Below, piece by piece: positions 1 through 6,536 of a stretch of DNA of 11,135 nt; the stretch's first letter is position 1, and each line of letters begins with the position of its first letter. The notes under the pieces are model-generated. The model worked only from the letters and a program-made list of their open reading frames with translations. It ran no database searches and was not told the origin of the DNA. Origin of the DNA: Armatimonadota bacterium (lineage in GTDB: Bacteria > Armatimonadota > Zipacnadia > Zipacnadales > VGFC01); assembly GCA_016869015.1 (NCBI GenBank), contig VGFB01000054.1, forward strand, positions 1 to 11,135, written 5' to 3'. A program made the position numbers and the translations under genes.

Positions 1-1
1 C

Positions 2-619
2 TTGGACACGATGCTCTTGTTCGAGCGCGGCGACGATAACAACGGCCGCGCCATGACCCACGAAGTGCTTTCCCTCATCCATGAAGAGAAAGGACGCAAC
101 TCCTACCCCTGGACGATGTACGCCAGCTTGGAGACCCATCACGAAGTCGGTGATGCCTGCGTGTTGTGCTCTCGCCTGCACAAGCGCGGTCCGGGCTGGT
201 CGACAGGGCTGCATTCGGAGGTCTTCAACCACGGTCGGATGGTGGCGCTGGGCGTGAACATCGAGATGAGCAACGACTACGAGGGCCCTGACCCCACGCA
301 GGTGATCGGCCTGAACATTCAGGCCGTGGGCGGGCCCCGGCCCATGCAGTACGGCATCCAGGTGCATGATGGCAACGGGCGGTTTGACCGGGCCATCGGC
401 CTGAACGGCACGGGCGGCGTAGGGCTGGACATCGCCGGCCAGTACGAGGCGGGCATCCATGCGCACGACAACGACATCCGTCTGAACGAGGGTGCGTGTG
501 TCGTGCTGGATGGCGAGGGCAAGGTGCGGGTGCGCTACCGCGATGGACGAGTTGAGTTCCTCAACGGCGACAGGTGCTTCGGCCACCTGGATGTGAACGG
601 AGACGACCACGCTCTGTAG
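2..619 (+). CDS. Beta-repeat (tail-fibre-like) protein, 5' end missing
   Basis: The reading frame is open from the first bases of the window to a TAG at 617-619, so the N-terminus probably lies outside the window; the first in-frame codon is TTG at 2, and there is no convincing ribosome binding site to show it is a start. The visible 205 residues are rich in Gly, Asp and Asn and show short alternating hydrophobic strands (around residues 103-165, for example GLNIQAVGG, YGIQVHDGN, VGLDIAGQYEAGIHAHD), followed by a Val/Arg-rich beta segment and the ending DDHAL. This texture is typical of beta-solenoid or phage tail-fibre-like proteins, but no catalytic motif, signal peptide or membrane segment is visible. 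No other phage gene lies in the window, so the tail-fibre comparison is a guess from composition. The gene being real is well supported; its function is not. Confidence 0.6.
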   Translation: MDTMLLFERGDDNNGRAMTHEVLSLIHEEKGRNSYPWTMYASLETHHEVGDACVLCSRLHKRGPGWSTGLHSEVFNHGRMVALGVNIEMSNDYEGPDPTQVIGLNIQAVGGPRPMQYGIQVHDGNGRFDRAIGLNGTGGVGLDIAGQYEAGIHAHDNDIRLNEGACVVLDGEGKVRVRYRDGRVEFLNGDRCFGHLDVNGDDHAL

Positions 620-736
620 GGCGGAGGGCCGAGCACCAAGCGAGAGCGCGAGCCGCGGCGTGATGTAGAGCACCTGTCCTGCGAACGGCCCCCGCTTCTG
701 CGCGACAGCAAGCCCGTCACGCCCCCAGAACGCCAT

Positions 737-820
737 CCCGCACCCGTGGGTGGGGTAGACCCCACTTCTGTGCTCGGAGGCCCTTGCAGCGCGCCCGGGG
801 GCGCTCCTGTAAGGCTGTGG
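737..820. repeat. Intergenic direct repeat, copy A
   Basis: This 84-bp unit aligns without gaps to 961-1044, with about 12 mismatches. The best-conserved blocks are ACTTCTGTGCTCGGAGGC and CTGTAAGGCTGTGG. Copy A contains a perfect hairpin, GTGGGG-TAGA-CCCCAC at 750-765, and an imperfect one where AGCGC at 788-792 faces GCGCT at 801-805. It is probably a member of a dispersed intergenic repeat family rather than a gene. Confidence 0.75.
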
Positions 821-960
821 GCAGCCTGTGTGGGGGGGAGGAGCGAGGGCCTCCCCGCAAGCGAGCTACCCCGGTCCGCCAGGTTGCGCCATCCCGCAGC
901 AACGTGTGTGGAGAGCGCTCCGCCGAGCGTAGGGGGCCCTCCGAGCGGCAGGAATGCTCT

Positions 961-1044
961 CCCGCACCCAAGGTAGGGGTTGGCCTCACTTCTGTGCTCG
1001 GAGGCGCTTCCAGCGCGCCAGAGGGCGCTTCTGTAAGGCTGTGG
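961..1044. repeat. Intergenic direct repeat, copy B
   Basis: This is the second copy of the 84-bp unit, in the same orientation and 224 bp downstream of copy A. The second hairpin (AGCGC ... GCGCT, around 1012-1029) is retained, whereas the GTGGGG/CCCCAC hairpin of copy A is degraded here. The repeat continues weakly into GTGGAGCGCTCT, which recurs in altered form as GTGGAGAGCGCTC near 908. Confidence 0.75.
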
Positions 1045-1191
1045 AGCGCTCTATGTGAGCGGCGACGGTGCGAGGAGGCCGCAGGCGCCCCAGCGAACTG
1101 CAGGTTGGCTGGTTGGCTCGCACGGTTCAGAGAGATTGACGCGCGCCAGAGATGGCCGCACCGGGCAGCGTCCCTCGACTGGAGGCTGAAG

Positions 1192-2451
1192 ATGACGGGA
1201 GGGCACCCTCTCAGCTTGGGCGCCGTTGCCCTGTCGGTGGCCGCTGCTGCCATGGGACAGGAGGCCGCCGTGTCCCTCCGGGCTTCCCAACTACTGGCCG
1301 AGGGGAAACAGCCGGTCACTATCGTCTGCTTCGGTGACAGCATCACCGGCATCTACTACCACACCGGAGGAAGGCGTGCTTGGCCGGAGATGCTTGGCCT
1401 CGCGCTGCGGCGCCTCTGCCCTGCGGCGCGGGTGGAAGTCGTCAACGCCGGGCTGAGTGGGGACACGACGGTGGGGGCGCTGGGACGGATGGAGGCCGAT
1501 GTCTTGCAGCACCGGCCGCACCTGGTGACGGTGATGTTCGGGATGAACGACGTGACGCGCGTGTCTCCAGAGGCCTACCGCGACAACCTCACGCAGATCG
1601 TCCAGCGGTGCCGCGACCAGGGAGCCGACGTCGTTCTCTGCACGCCAAACTCGATCTACCCGCAGGACCAGGCGCGACCTGTCGAACGGCTCGCCGAGTA
1701 TGCCGAGATCGTGCGCAGCGTCGGGGCGACTGAGGCGGTACCGGTCGCGGACTGCTACCGCGCCTATGAGGCGATCCGCGCCGCGGACCGGCGCGCCTGG
1801 ATGGGGCTGATGAGCGAGACGATCCACCCCAACATGAGGGGCCACAAGGTGATCGCCGAGGAGGTCGCATCGGTAGTGAGCGGGCGACGCGCCTGGCTGA
1901 GGGACGTGCCGCCGCTCTCCCCTTGCCTGGCGAGAACCCGCGAGCGGGTCGACCGTGGCGAGGTCGTCAAGGCCGTCGCCATGCCTCCCTATGACGCCCT
2001 GGTCGAGCCCGCCCTGCGCGCGACGCGGCCGCAGGCGCGTGTCGAGGTAACTCCATGGCCGGTGGAGGGCAGGTCCCTGGCCGAGATCGAGCGAGAAGCC
2101 CAGGCACGCGGCTGGCCGGTGCTGAACTCCTTGCCCGCCGAGCAGCGGCCCGACCTGGTCGTCATCGCCGTGCCCGCCGACGCCCGGGCGGACAGTGACG
2201 AGCAGTTCTACCGGTCCTACAGTTGGGTTCTGAACTGGTCGCTCAGCTTCGGGCGAGCCGAGTGGGACTGCATCGCGGTCCTCCCCTCCGTCGCGAAGCC
2301 CGACCTTAACCACGGAGAGAAGGCCGCGGAGGACTTCGCCCAGGAGGTCGTGGAAGCGCAGGACATCGGGTGGCTCGCTAGGGCGGATGGGGACGCCGCA
2401 CCGGCGGGCGACCTGTTCGCAAGGTGGCTGAAGCAGGAGCTGGGGCCGTAG
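1192..2451 (+). CDS. Secreted SGNH/GDSL-type hydrolase with degenerate second SGNH-like domain
   Basis: The 419-residue product starts at ATG 1192, chosen because GGAGG at 1181-1185 sits 6 nt upstream and because residues 1-23 read as a signal peptide (hydrophobic stretch, Ala-rich, ending near AMGQ); the frame is open farther upstream but is not protein-like there. Residues about 41-230 carry the SGNH blocks: FGDSIT with the predicted nucleophile Ser50, NAGLSGDT (85-92) for the oxyanion glycine, GMND with Asn119, and HPN with His212. The position three residues before His212 is Glu209, where the family normally has Asp. Such enzymes hydrolyse ester bonds, often removing acetyl or acyl groups from carbohydrates or lipids; the substrate here is unknown. 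Residues about 260-415 resemble a second copy of the fold without catalytic residues. It stands alone, with non-coding DNA on both sides. Confidence 0.85.
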   Translation: MTGGHPLSLGAVALSVAAAAMGQEAAVSLRASQLLAEGKQPVTIVCFGDSITGIYYHTGGRRAWPEMLGLALRRLCPAARVEVVNAGLSGDTTVGALGRMEADVLQHRPHLVTVMFGMNDVTRVSPEAYRDNLTQIVQRCRDQGADVVLCTPNSIYPQDQARPVERLAEYAEIVRSVGATEAVPVADCYRAYEAIRAADRRAWMGLMSETIHPNMRGHKVIAEEVASVVSGRRAWLRDVPPLSPCLARTRERVDRGEVVKAVAMPPYDALVEPALRATRPQARVEVTPWPVEGRSLAEIEREAQARGWPVLNSLPAEQRPDLVVIAVPADARADSDEQFYRSYSWVLNWSLSFGRAEWDCIAVLPSVAKPDLNHGEKAAEDFAQEVVEAQDIGWLARADGDAAPAGDLFARWLKQELGP

Positions 2452-3077
2452 AGGAACCCGGGGGTCAATGAGCACCGCGCACCTCGCGCCAGCTCAGTCC
2501 ACAGACCGCTCCCCCACTTCCGCGCAGGGGTACGCCCCACACGGTGGCTCGCGCCTCGGTAGATGTCCCTCTGTGCTTGAGGGATGCCGCGGGAAGGGCA
2601 CTCCGTACAGACGATCCGCGAGGAGAGGGAAGTCGCACTACGTCCCCCAAGAGGTGTTCGGGCAGATACTCTCCCGCATCCGGCGGTTGTCGCCAGCACC
2701 GACATGATGCTCACTCAGGTCGGCCGCCATAAGGTCACGGACCATGCCATTCCTGTCGATAGGGAGGCGGCGCCACGCCTGCTCTCCAGCGTGTCAGCAC
2801 AAACGAGGCCAACAGACCCCCAGGACGAGTGGCAGAAGCGAGTTCGGCAGGGCTTCGCAGCCTGAGCGGAAGGTGCCCGCGGCTCCAACGGCCAGTATGT
2901 GCTGCCGATCGACGGCTGTGCAGCCCATGGGAGAACGGCGACCGTTCCATATGGGCAATCCCGGTCTACGTAGCGGACGCGCGCCCTGACGAGGCACCGG
3001 ACAGTCCAGCGCTCACACCGTGCCACTGGGGTGCCCATCCACCGGGCCAGGTGAACCTCGGCCCCGGAAGGACTGAT
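2452..3077. other. Non-coding region, 626 bp
   Basis: No supported gene lies between the SGNH hydrolase and the M6 protease. Several short and one long open frame cross the region, including an in-frame upstream extension of the protease frame from a GTG at 2829, but their translations are low in hydrophobic segments, rich in Arg/Ser/Pro and unlike a known family. No clear hairpin plus T-tract terminator, tRNA or promoter is visible. A decayed gene or unknown RNA cannot be excluded. Confidence 0.5.
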
Positions 3078-4367
3078 ATGAGACAACAGGATCTCTTCAT
3101 CCGTGCTCTCGTAGTGGCCTTCAACTGCATCCTCGGGGCCGCCGCCGTCGCAGCCCCCACCGGCCCTGACCTCACGAAGCCGTTCTTCGGCTGCGACCGC
3201 ACGGTCGGTGCCGTTCCCATGCTGAGCATCCTGTGGGACCCCCACCGGCCCACCGACCCCGCCCCGGCGAAGGCGGACGTTGAGCGCCTCCTGTTCGGCA
3301 AGCAGCACAGCGTGGCCGGGTACTTCCGGGAGAACTCTTACGGGCGGTTTCGGGTGACGAATGCGGGCGTGCTCGGGTGGTACGACGCCGCCAAGCCGGC
3401 CGAGCATTACTGGAGCACCGACGACAAGGACGCCGACGGCGACGGCTTCGTCGACGGCCACGTCGAGAAGTGGACGGAGGCCATCCGCCAGGCTGACAAG
3501 GAGTTCGACTTCGCACGGTACGACCGGGACCACGACGGAACCCTCAGCACTCGCGAGTTGGCGGTGCACATCATCATCCCGCAGAACGGGTCCTTTGGCA
3601 CCAACCGCGGGACCGCCGGGCGTGAGTACCCCACGCTGGAGCCGCTGGTGGTGGACGGGGTGCAGGTGCCAGTCATCGCGGAGAGCTACCTCGGTGCCCC
3701 GCCGGACCTCGCGGTGGTGGTCCACGAACTGGCGCACCTCATGCTCAACGCCCCGGACATGTACTTCCCCTTTGCCTATCCCTACGGGGCGGGGTCCTAC
3801 TCGTTGATGGACTGGCACGGCTACTGCTCCCACCTGGACCCCTTCCTGAAGCTGCGGCTGGGTTGGGCGACGGCGCGGGTCGTGACCGAGTCGGGTTGGC
3901 AGACGCTGAAGGCCGTGGAGAAGCACCCGGAGGTGCTGGTCCTGATGGACCCCAGTCACAGCACCTCGGAGTACTTCATCGTGGAGAACCGCTGGACAAA
4001 GGACAGCTACGAGCAGGCCCTGCCGGACAGCGGGCTGGCCGTCTGGCAGATCGTGGATGACGCGAAGGCGCTGGCGAGCATTCCTGCGCCTCGCGGCTGC
4101 GACCCGAGCCACTGGGCCACCGTCGGGGCTGACGACTGGGGCCGGCGGGCCGTCCGAATGATCCGACCCGTGTTCCTTCCGCAGCGCGACGACAAGCTGG
4201 CACTGTGGGACGGGTCTGATCCGGCCACGGGGTATGACTTGCGGCCTCTGAGCCACAGACCTGAAAGGGCGACACTTCGCTGGGCCGACGGATCGCCCAG
4301 CTGCTTCAGACTCCGCCACATCCCTGCGTCCGGCCCGGTGATGCGCTTCTGGGTGGGGATGGAGTAG
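3078..4367 (+). CDS. Secreted M6-type metalloprotease (immune inhibitor A-like)
   Basis: The 429-residue product starts at ATG 3078, preceded by GGAAGGA at 3066-3072 with 5 nt spacing. Residues 1-25 are a signal peptide ending near VAA|P. The zinc-binding helix is HELAH at 216-220, followed by Pro226-Asp227; a Met-turn-like SLMDW follows at 242-246, then HLDPFLKLRLGW (252-263), which matches the conserved LDxxxKxxLGW region of M6 proteases. Residues 299-327 (YFIVENR ... GLAVWQIV) match the typical downstream strand. Two EF-hand-like calcium loops lie before the catalytic helix: D118-x-D120-x-D122-G and the canonical 12-residue loop D149-x-D151-x-D153-G ending in E160. It should cleave proteins outside the cytoplasm in a zinc- and probably calcium-dependent way. 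No C-terminal sorting domain is seen. The HExxH-to-Asp spacing seems one residue longer than I recall for the family. Confidence 0.87.
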   Translation: MRQQDLFIRALVVAFNCILGAAAVAAPTGPDLTKPFFGCDRTVGAVPMLSILWDPHRPTDPAPAKADVERLLFGKQHSVAGYFRENSYGRFRVTNAGVLGWYDAAKPAEHYWSTDDKDADGDGFVDGHVEKWTEAIRQADKEFDFARYDRDHDGTLSTRELAVHIIIPQNGSFGTNRGTAGREYPTLEPLVVDGVQVPVIAESYLGAPPDLAVVVHELAHLMLNAPDMYFPFAYPYGAGSYSLMDWHGYCSHLDPFLKLRLGWATARVVTESGWQTLKAVEKHPEVLVLMDPSHSTSEYFIVENRWTKDSYEQALPDSGLAVWQIVDDAKALASIPAPRGCDPSHWATVGADDWGRRAVRMIRPVFLPQRDDKLALWDGSDPATGYDLRPLSHRPERATLRWADGSPSCFRLRHIPASGPVMRFWVGME

Positions 4368-4411
4368 CGGACGCCTGACCCGACCATGATCGGCGCTTCC
4401 GACCCTCCAGC

Positions 4412-4699
4412 TGTGTCCAGGATCACCTCCAGACCACGGGGGACCTGCGGGACATCCGCGCCGTGCAGCGCATTGCCGCAGGGCTGCTGCGCATCCTCTT
4501 CCCGTCCCTCGAGACGGTCACAGTGGAGCAGTTCGCTGAGTGCTGTGCCGAGCCAGCCAAGGAACTCCGGCGCTCGATCCGTCAGCAGTTGGCCTTGATG
4601 GACGAGGGGTACTCGCCCAGCCTCGCCATGATCGAGCCTCGATGGCACCCTTCGGCGCCGGGCGGCCCCGGCCGGAGACCCCCGAAAACCGGGCCGTAG
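4412..4699 (+). pseudogene. BrxL-like (BREX Lon-related) C-terminal fragment
   Basis: The frame is open from 4379 to a TAG at 4697-4699. From about 4415 it reads as a well-formed protein: VQDHLQTTGDLRDIRAVQ, then RIAAGLLRILFPSLE, then a helical part with CAEPAKELRRSIRQQLALMD, ending near residue GYSP around 4620. The LRDIRAV ... GLL.ILFP ... EPA.ELR..IR.QL pattern resembles the C-terminal end of Lon-related BrxL proteins of BREX phage-defence systems, as I remember them; no search was possible. The upstream AAA+ and Lon-like parts are absent, and the preceding 44 bases after the M6 stop do not extend the similarity. The only internal start is GTG 4463, without a good ribosome binding site. 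The last 20 or so codons look like non-coding GC-rich DNA. Most likely a decayed relic; a small expressed protein is possible. Confidence 0.5.
4663..4696. other. GC-rich imperfect hairpin, possible weak terminator
   Basis: CGGCCCCGG at 4663-4671 can pair with CCGGGCCG at 4689-4696, with one bulged C. No T-tract follows, so it is not a classical intrinsic terminator. It lies at the end of the BrxL-like fragment and upstream of the operon promoter, where a transcription boundary would be expected. Confidence 0.25.
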
Positions 4700-4768
4700 G
4701 GGCCTACAGGGGCTTGTAGCGTGATATGTGGTAGTCTGGATACCTTCAGTGTGCCGGCGCTCCCAGGA

Positions 4769-4803
4769 TGCGTCAACAACACAGCTAACGGCCCCTTGAC
4801 GCA
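4769..4803. promoter_or_regulatory. Inverted repeat, candidate operator
   Basis: TGCGTCAA at 4769-4776 and TTGACGCA at 4796-4803 are perfect 8-bp inverted copies separated by 19 bp, with arm centres 27 bp apart. The right arm contains the whole -35 hexamer of the downstream promoter. A dimeric or looping repressor bound here would block polymerase. No regulator gene is in the window, so the binding protein is unknown. Confidence 0.55.
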
Positions 4804-4823
4804 CCGACCAAGAGGTGGATAAT
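4796..4823 (+). promoter_or_regulatory. Sigma70-type promoter of the hydrolase cluster
   Basis: The -35 element TTGACG (4796-4801) and the -10 element GATAAT (4818-4823) each match the consensus at five of six positions, with a 16-bp spacer. Transcription would start near 4830, giving a leader of about 57 nt before the GTG at 4887. The location directly before a four-gene co-directional cluster supports it. Promoters in this lineage may differ from the E. coli consensus. Confidence 0.6.
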
Positions 4824-4886
4824 CGCTAGCCGGGACGGAGAGGGGGCAGGGGGTGAGGCTGACCGACGACCAAGGTCGGGGCTGCC

Positions 4887-6536
4887 GTGCTGCGGAACTC
4901 GGGGACCCGAGGCAGATCGGTCATGCTCTGGCCAACAGTGGTGATGACCATCCTGAACGCCGCGGCTCCGGGCGGTGCGGAGCTCGTGGCCAACCCCATG
5001 CCGGTCGGCGTCGACGAGGCCGGCTCGGAGCGGTGGATCTACGACGACCCGGTGGCGCAGGAAGCCTTCGAGCAGATCGGGTTCGACTTCGTGATGCACC
5101 ACTTCTGGGGCTCGCTCACCCTGGAGGACATCGACCGGCTGGACGCCTGGGCGGCGCCGCGCGGGCATGGGTTCCTGATCAACCAGGAGAACTCCGCCTC
5201 CGGGCGAGAGCCCGGCGACCCCGCCGTATACCGGAGGCCCGGCGGGTTCTTCCAGCCGCCGCCGGAGTGCGTGCAGCGCTGCCTGGCTTCGCCGCACTTC
5301 CTGGGGTTCTGCTTTGACGAGTGCGAGCACTGGATCTGCAACGGCATCCACGTCACCGGCGGCGCGCCGTTCGCCCCGCACTTCTACGACGCCGAAGGGG
5401 ACACGCTGGACGGCGCCTACGAGGGCAACCTGCAGAACCTCGGGGTGCTCATGGGCCAGGTGTTTGCGGGCTTTGCGGAGCGCGCTCACCAACCCGGACG
5501 GGTGCCCATTGTCGGCACCGAGAATGTCTTCCCCGACCTGCAGCACCTCTTTGCCCGCGCCGGACTGGTCCAGATGCCCAAGCTCCTGAAGGAGACGGTC
5601 ACTCCGGTCACCCTCGCCATGGCGATGGGTGCGGCCAGGCAGTACGGCGTCCAGCACTGGACCTCTGTCGACCTGTGGGGGATGCCCGGCTACCCGGGCC
5701 ATTCACCCGAGGAGCTGCGCTCGGCGCTGATCATCTCCTACTGGACCGGGGCCGAGCGCACGTACATCGAGAACTTCAGCTACCAGGGAAGCCTCTACGC
5801 TGCGAGGGACGGGCAGGCGGAGCTCTCGGCCTACGGCCTGGTCGCTCGCGAGTTCATCCGCGAGTATCTGCCGGCCCATCCGCGGCGGGTCCGCTTCGAG
5901 GACTTCGCTCCCGAGACCATCATCGTCCGTTTCCCCGACTCCGACTGGGGTCAGGAGAACCCCGGGCCGTGGATTCGGCGCAACCTCTACGGGGCGAGCA
6001 ACCTCGTCCCGGACGAGGACACCCGCGCCTGGCTGAAGGTCTGGCACGTGATCTCACACGGCACCATTCCCCCGGTGGCGCTGAACTACAACACGCCGCT
6101 GGGCATTCCCTACCGCGTGCTCTTTCCGGCCAACAACGTGGCCGTCTACGACCACACGGCCGCCGACCCGAGTCTGTATGGCAGCACGCGGCTGGTGTTC
6201 CTGGTGGGCAAGAGGGTAGAGCCCGAGTGCCTCGGCACGCTGCAGGCGCTGGTGCGGGAGGGGCTCACGGTCGTCGCCACGCGCCGCCTGGCCCCCGCCG
6301 AGCTACCGGCCGTCGGCGCGCAGGGCTATCTCGTGCAGCCGACCGGCGCCGGCCGCTGGATCGTGACGGACGACCCAACGCTGCCGCCCGTGCGGGCGCT
6401 GCTGACGCCGTATCTCGGCCGGGCGGATGAACTGCGGTACGTGTTCGGCGACACCGAGGTGATCTTCACCACGCCTGGCGATCCGGCGCGAGTGGAGGTC
6501 GCCCTGCGATCCCGCCGACGAGGGAACGAGCCATGA
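4887..6536 (+). CDS. Putative secreted TIM-barrel glycoside-hydrolase-like protein
   Basis: The 549-residue product is taken from GTG 4887 because this gives a signal peptide with a basic n-region (RNSGTRGR) before the hydrophobic stretch MLWPTVVMTILNAAA, cleaved near residue 31. ATG 4923, with GAGG at 4909-4912, is the alternative. AAGGT at 4872-4876 is a weak binding site, in the loop of a small hairpin (CCGAC 4863-4867 with GTCGG 4875-4879). Residues about 37-330 look like a (beta/alpha)8 barrel: GFDFVMHHFWG (65-75), GFCFDECEHW (140-149), VGTENVF (209-215), WTSVDLWG (258-265), TYIENFSY (292-299). Acidic residues D144, E145, E147, E212 and E295 are candidate catalytic groups. Residues about 380-525 form a second alpha/beta region, with RLVFLVGKR (435-443), recalling the amidotransferase-like domains of some glycosidases. 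I cannot assign a GH family. First gene of the cluster; its TGA overlaps the next start. Confidence 0.75.
   Translation: MLRNSGTRGRSVMLWPTVVMTILNAAAPGGAELVANPMPVGVDEAGSERWIYDDPVAQEAFEQIGFDFVMHHFWGSLTLEDIDRLDAWAAPRGHGFLINQENSASGREPGDPAVYRRPGGFFQPPPECVQRCLASPHFLGFCFDECEHWICNGIHVTGGAPFAPHFYDAEGDTLDGAYEGNLQNLGVLMGQVFAGFAERAHQPGRVPIVGTENVFPDLQHLFARAGLVQMPKLLKETVTPVTLAMAMGAARQYGVQHWTSVDLWGMPGYPGHSPEELRSALIISYWTGAERTYIENFSYQGSLYAARDGQAELSAYGLVAREFIREYLPAHPRRVRFEDFAPETIIVRFPDSDWGQENPGPWIRRNLYGASNLVPDEDTRAWLKVWHVISHGTIPPVALNYNTPLGIPYRVLFPANNVAVYDHTAADPSLYGSTRLVFLVGKRVEPECLGTLQALVREGLTVVATRRLAPAELPAVGAQGYLVQPTGAGRWIVTDDPTLPPVRALLTPYLGRADELRYVFGDTEVIFTTPGDPARVEVALRSRRRGNEP

Larger units (their letters stand above)
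620..1191. other. Non-coding region with repeats, 572 bp
   Basis: This stretch separates the first gene from the SGNH hydrolase. Open frames cross it on both strands, but their translations are Arg/Pro/Ser/Ala-rich with no domain-like segments, as expected from high-GC non-coding DNA. It contains two 84-bp direct repeats, a shared 12-mer CGCCATCCCGCA at 731-742 and 887-898, and a short tandem repeat GGTTGGCT twice at 1103-1118. I see no tRNA, no classical terminator and no convincing promoter, although the promoter of the downstream gene probably lies in its last 150 bp. Confidence 0.6.

Noticed and set aside
784..814. Promoter-like TTGCAG ... TGTAAG within repeat copy A
   Set aside because: The spacing is 19 bp, both boxes are weak, and the -35-like part is altered in copy B; too little to call.
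737..1044. Possible CRISPR array
   Set aside because: Only two repeat copies exist, they are 84 bp and diverged, and the spacing and length do not fit CRISPR repeats and spacers.
1136..1142. TTGACGC upstream of the SGNH gene, similar to the operator half-site at 4796
   Set aside because: Seven shared bases are expected by chance in a window this size; there is no facing arm and no -10 element at a proper distance.
784..1191. Upstream in-frame extension of the SGNH gene
   Set aside because: The extension is Arg/Ser/Gly-rich and includes the intergenic repeats. ATG 1192 has a better ribosome binding site and begins a signal peptide.
1291..2475. 394-codon open frame on the - strand
   Set aside because: It is the mirror of the SGNH hydrolase frame; the sense strand carries the catalytic motifs, a signal peptide and a good ribosome binding site.
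2715..4319. Long open frame (534 codons) on the - strand
   Set aside because: It is antisense to the M6 protease, rich in Arg, Val, Gly and Pro, with no recognisable domain; an artefact of high GC at third positions.
5321..6430. 369-codon open frame on the + strand inside the glycosidase-like gene
   Set aside because: It overlaps the better-supported frame entirely and has an Arg/Gly/Pro/Ala-rich translation without family resemblance.
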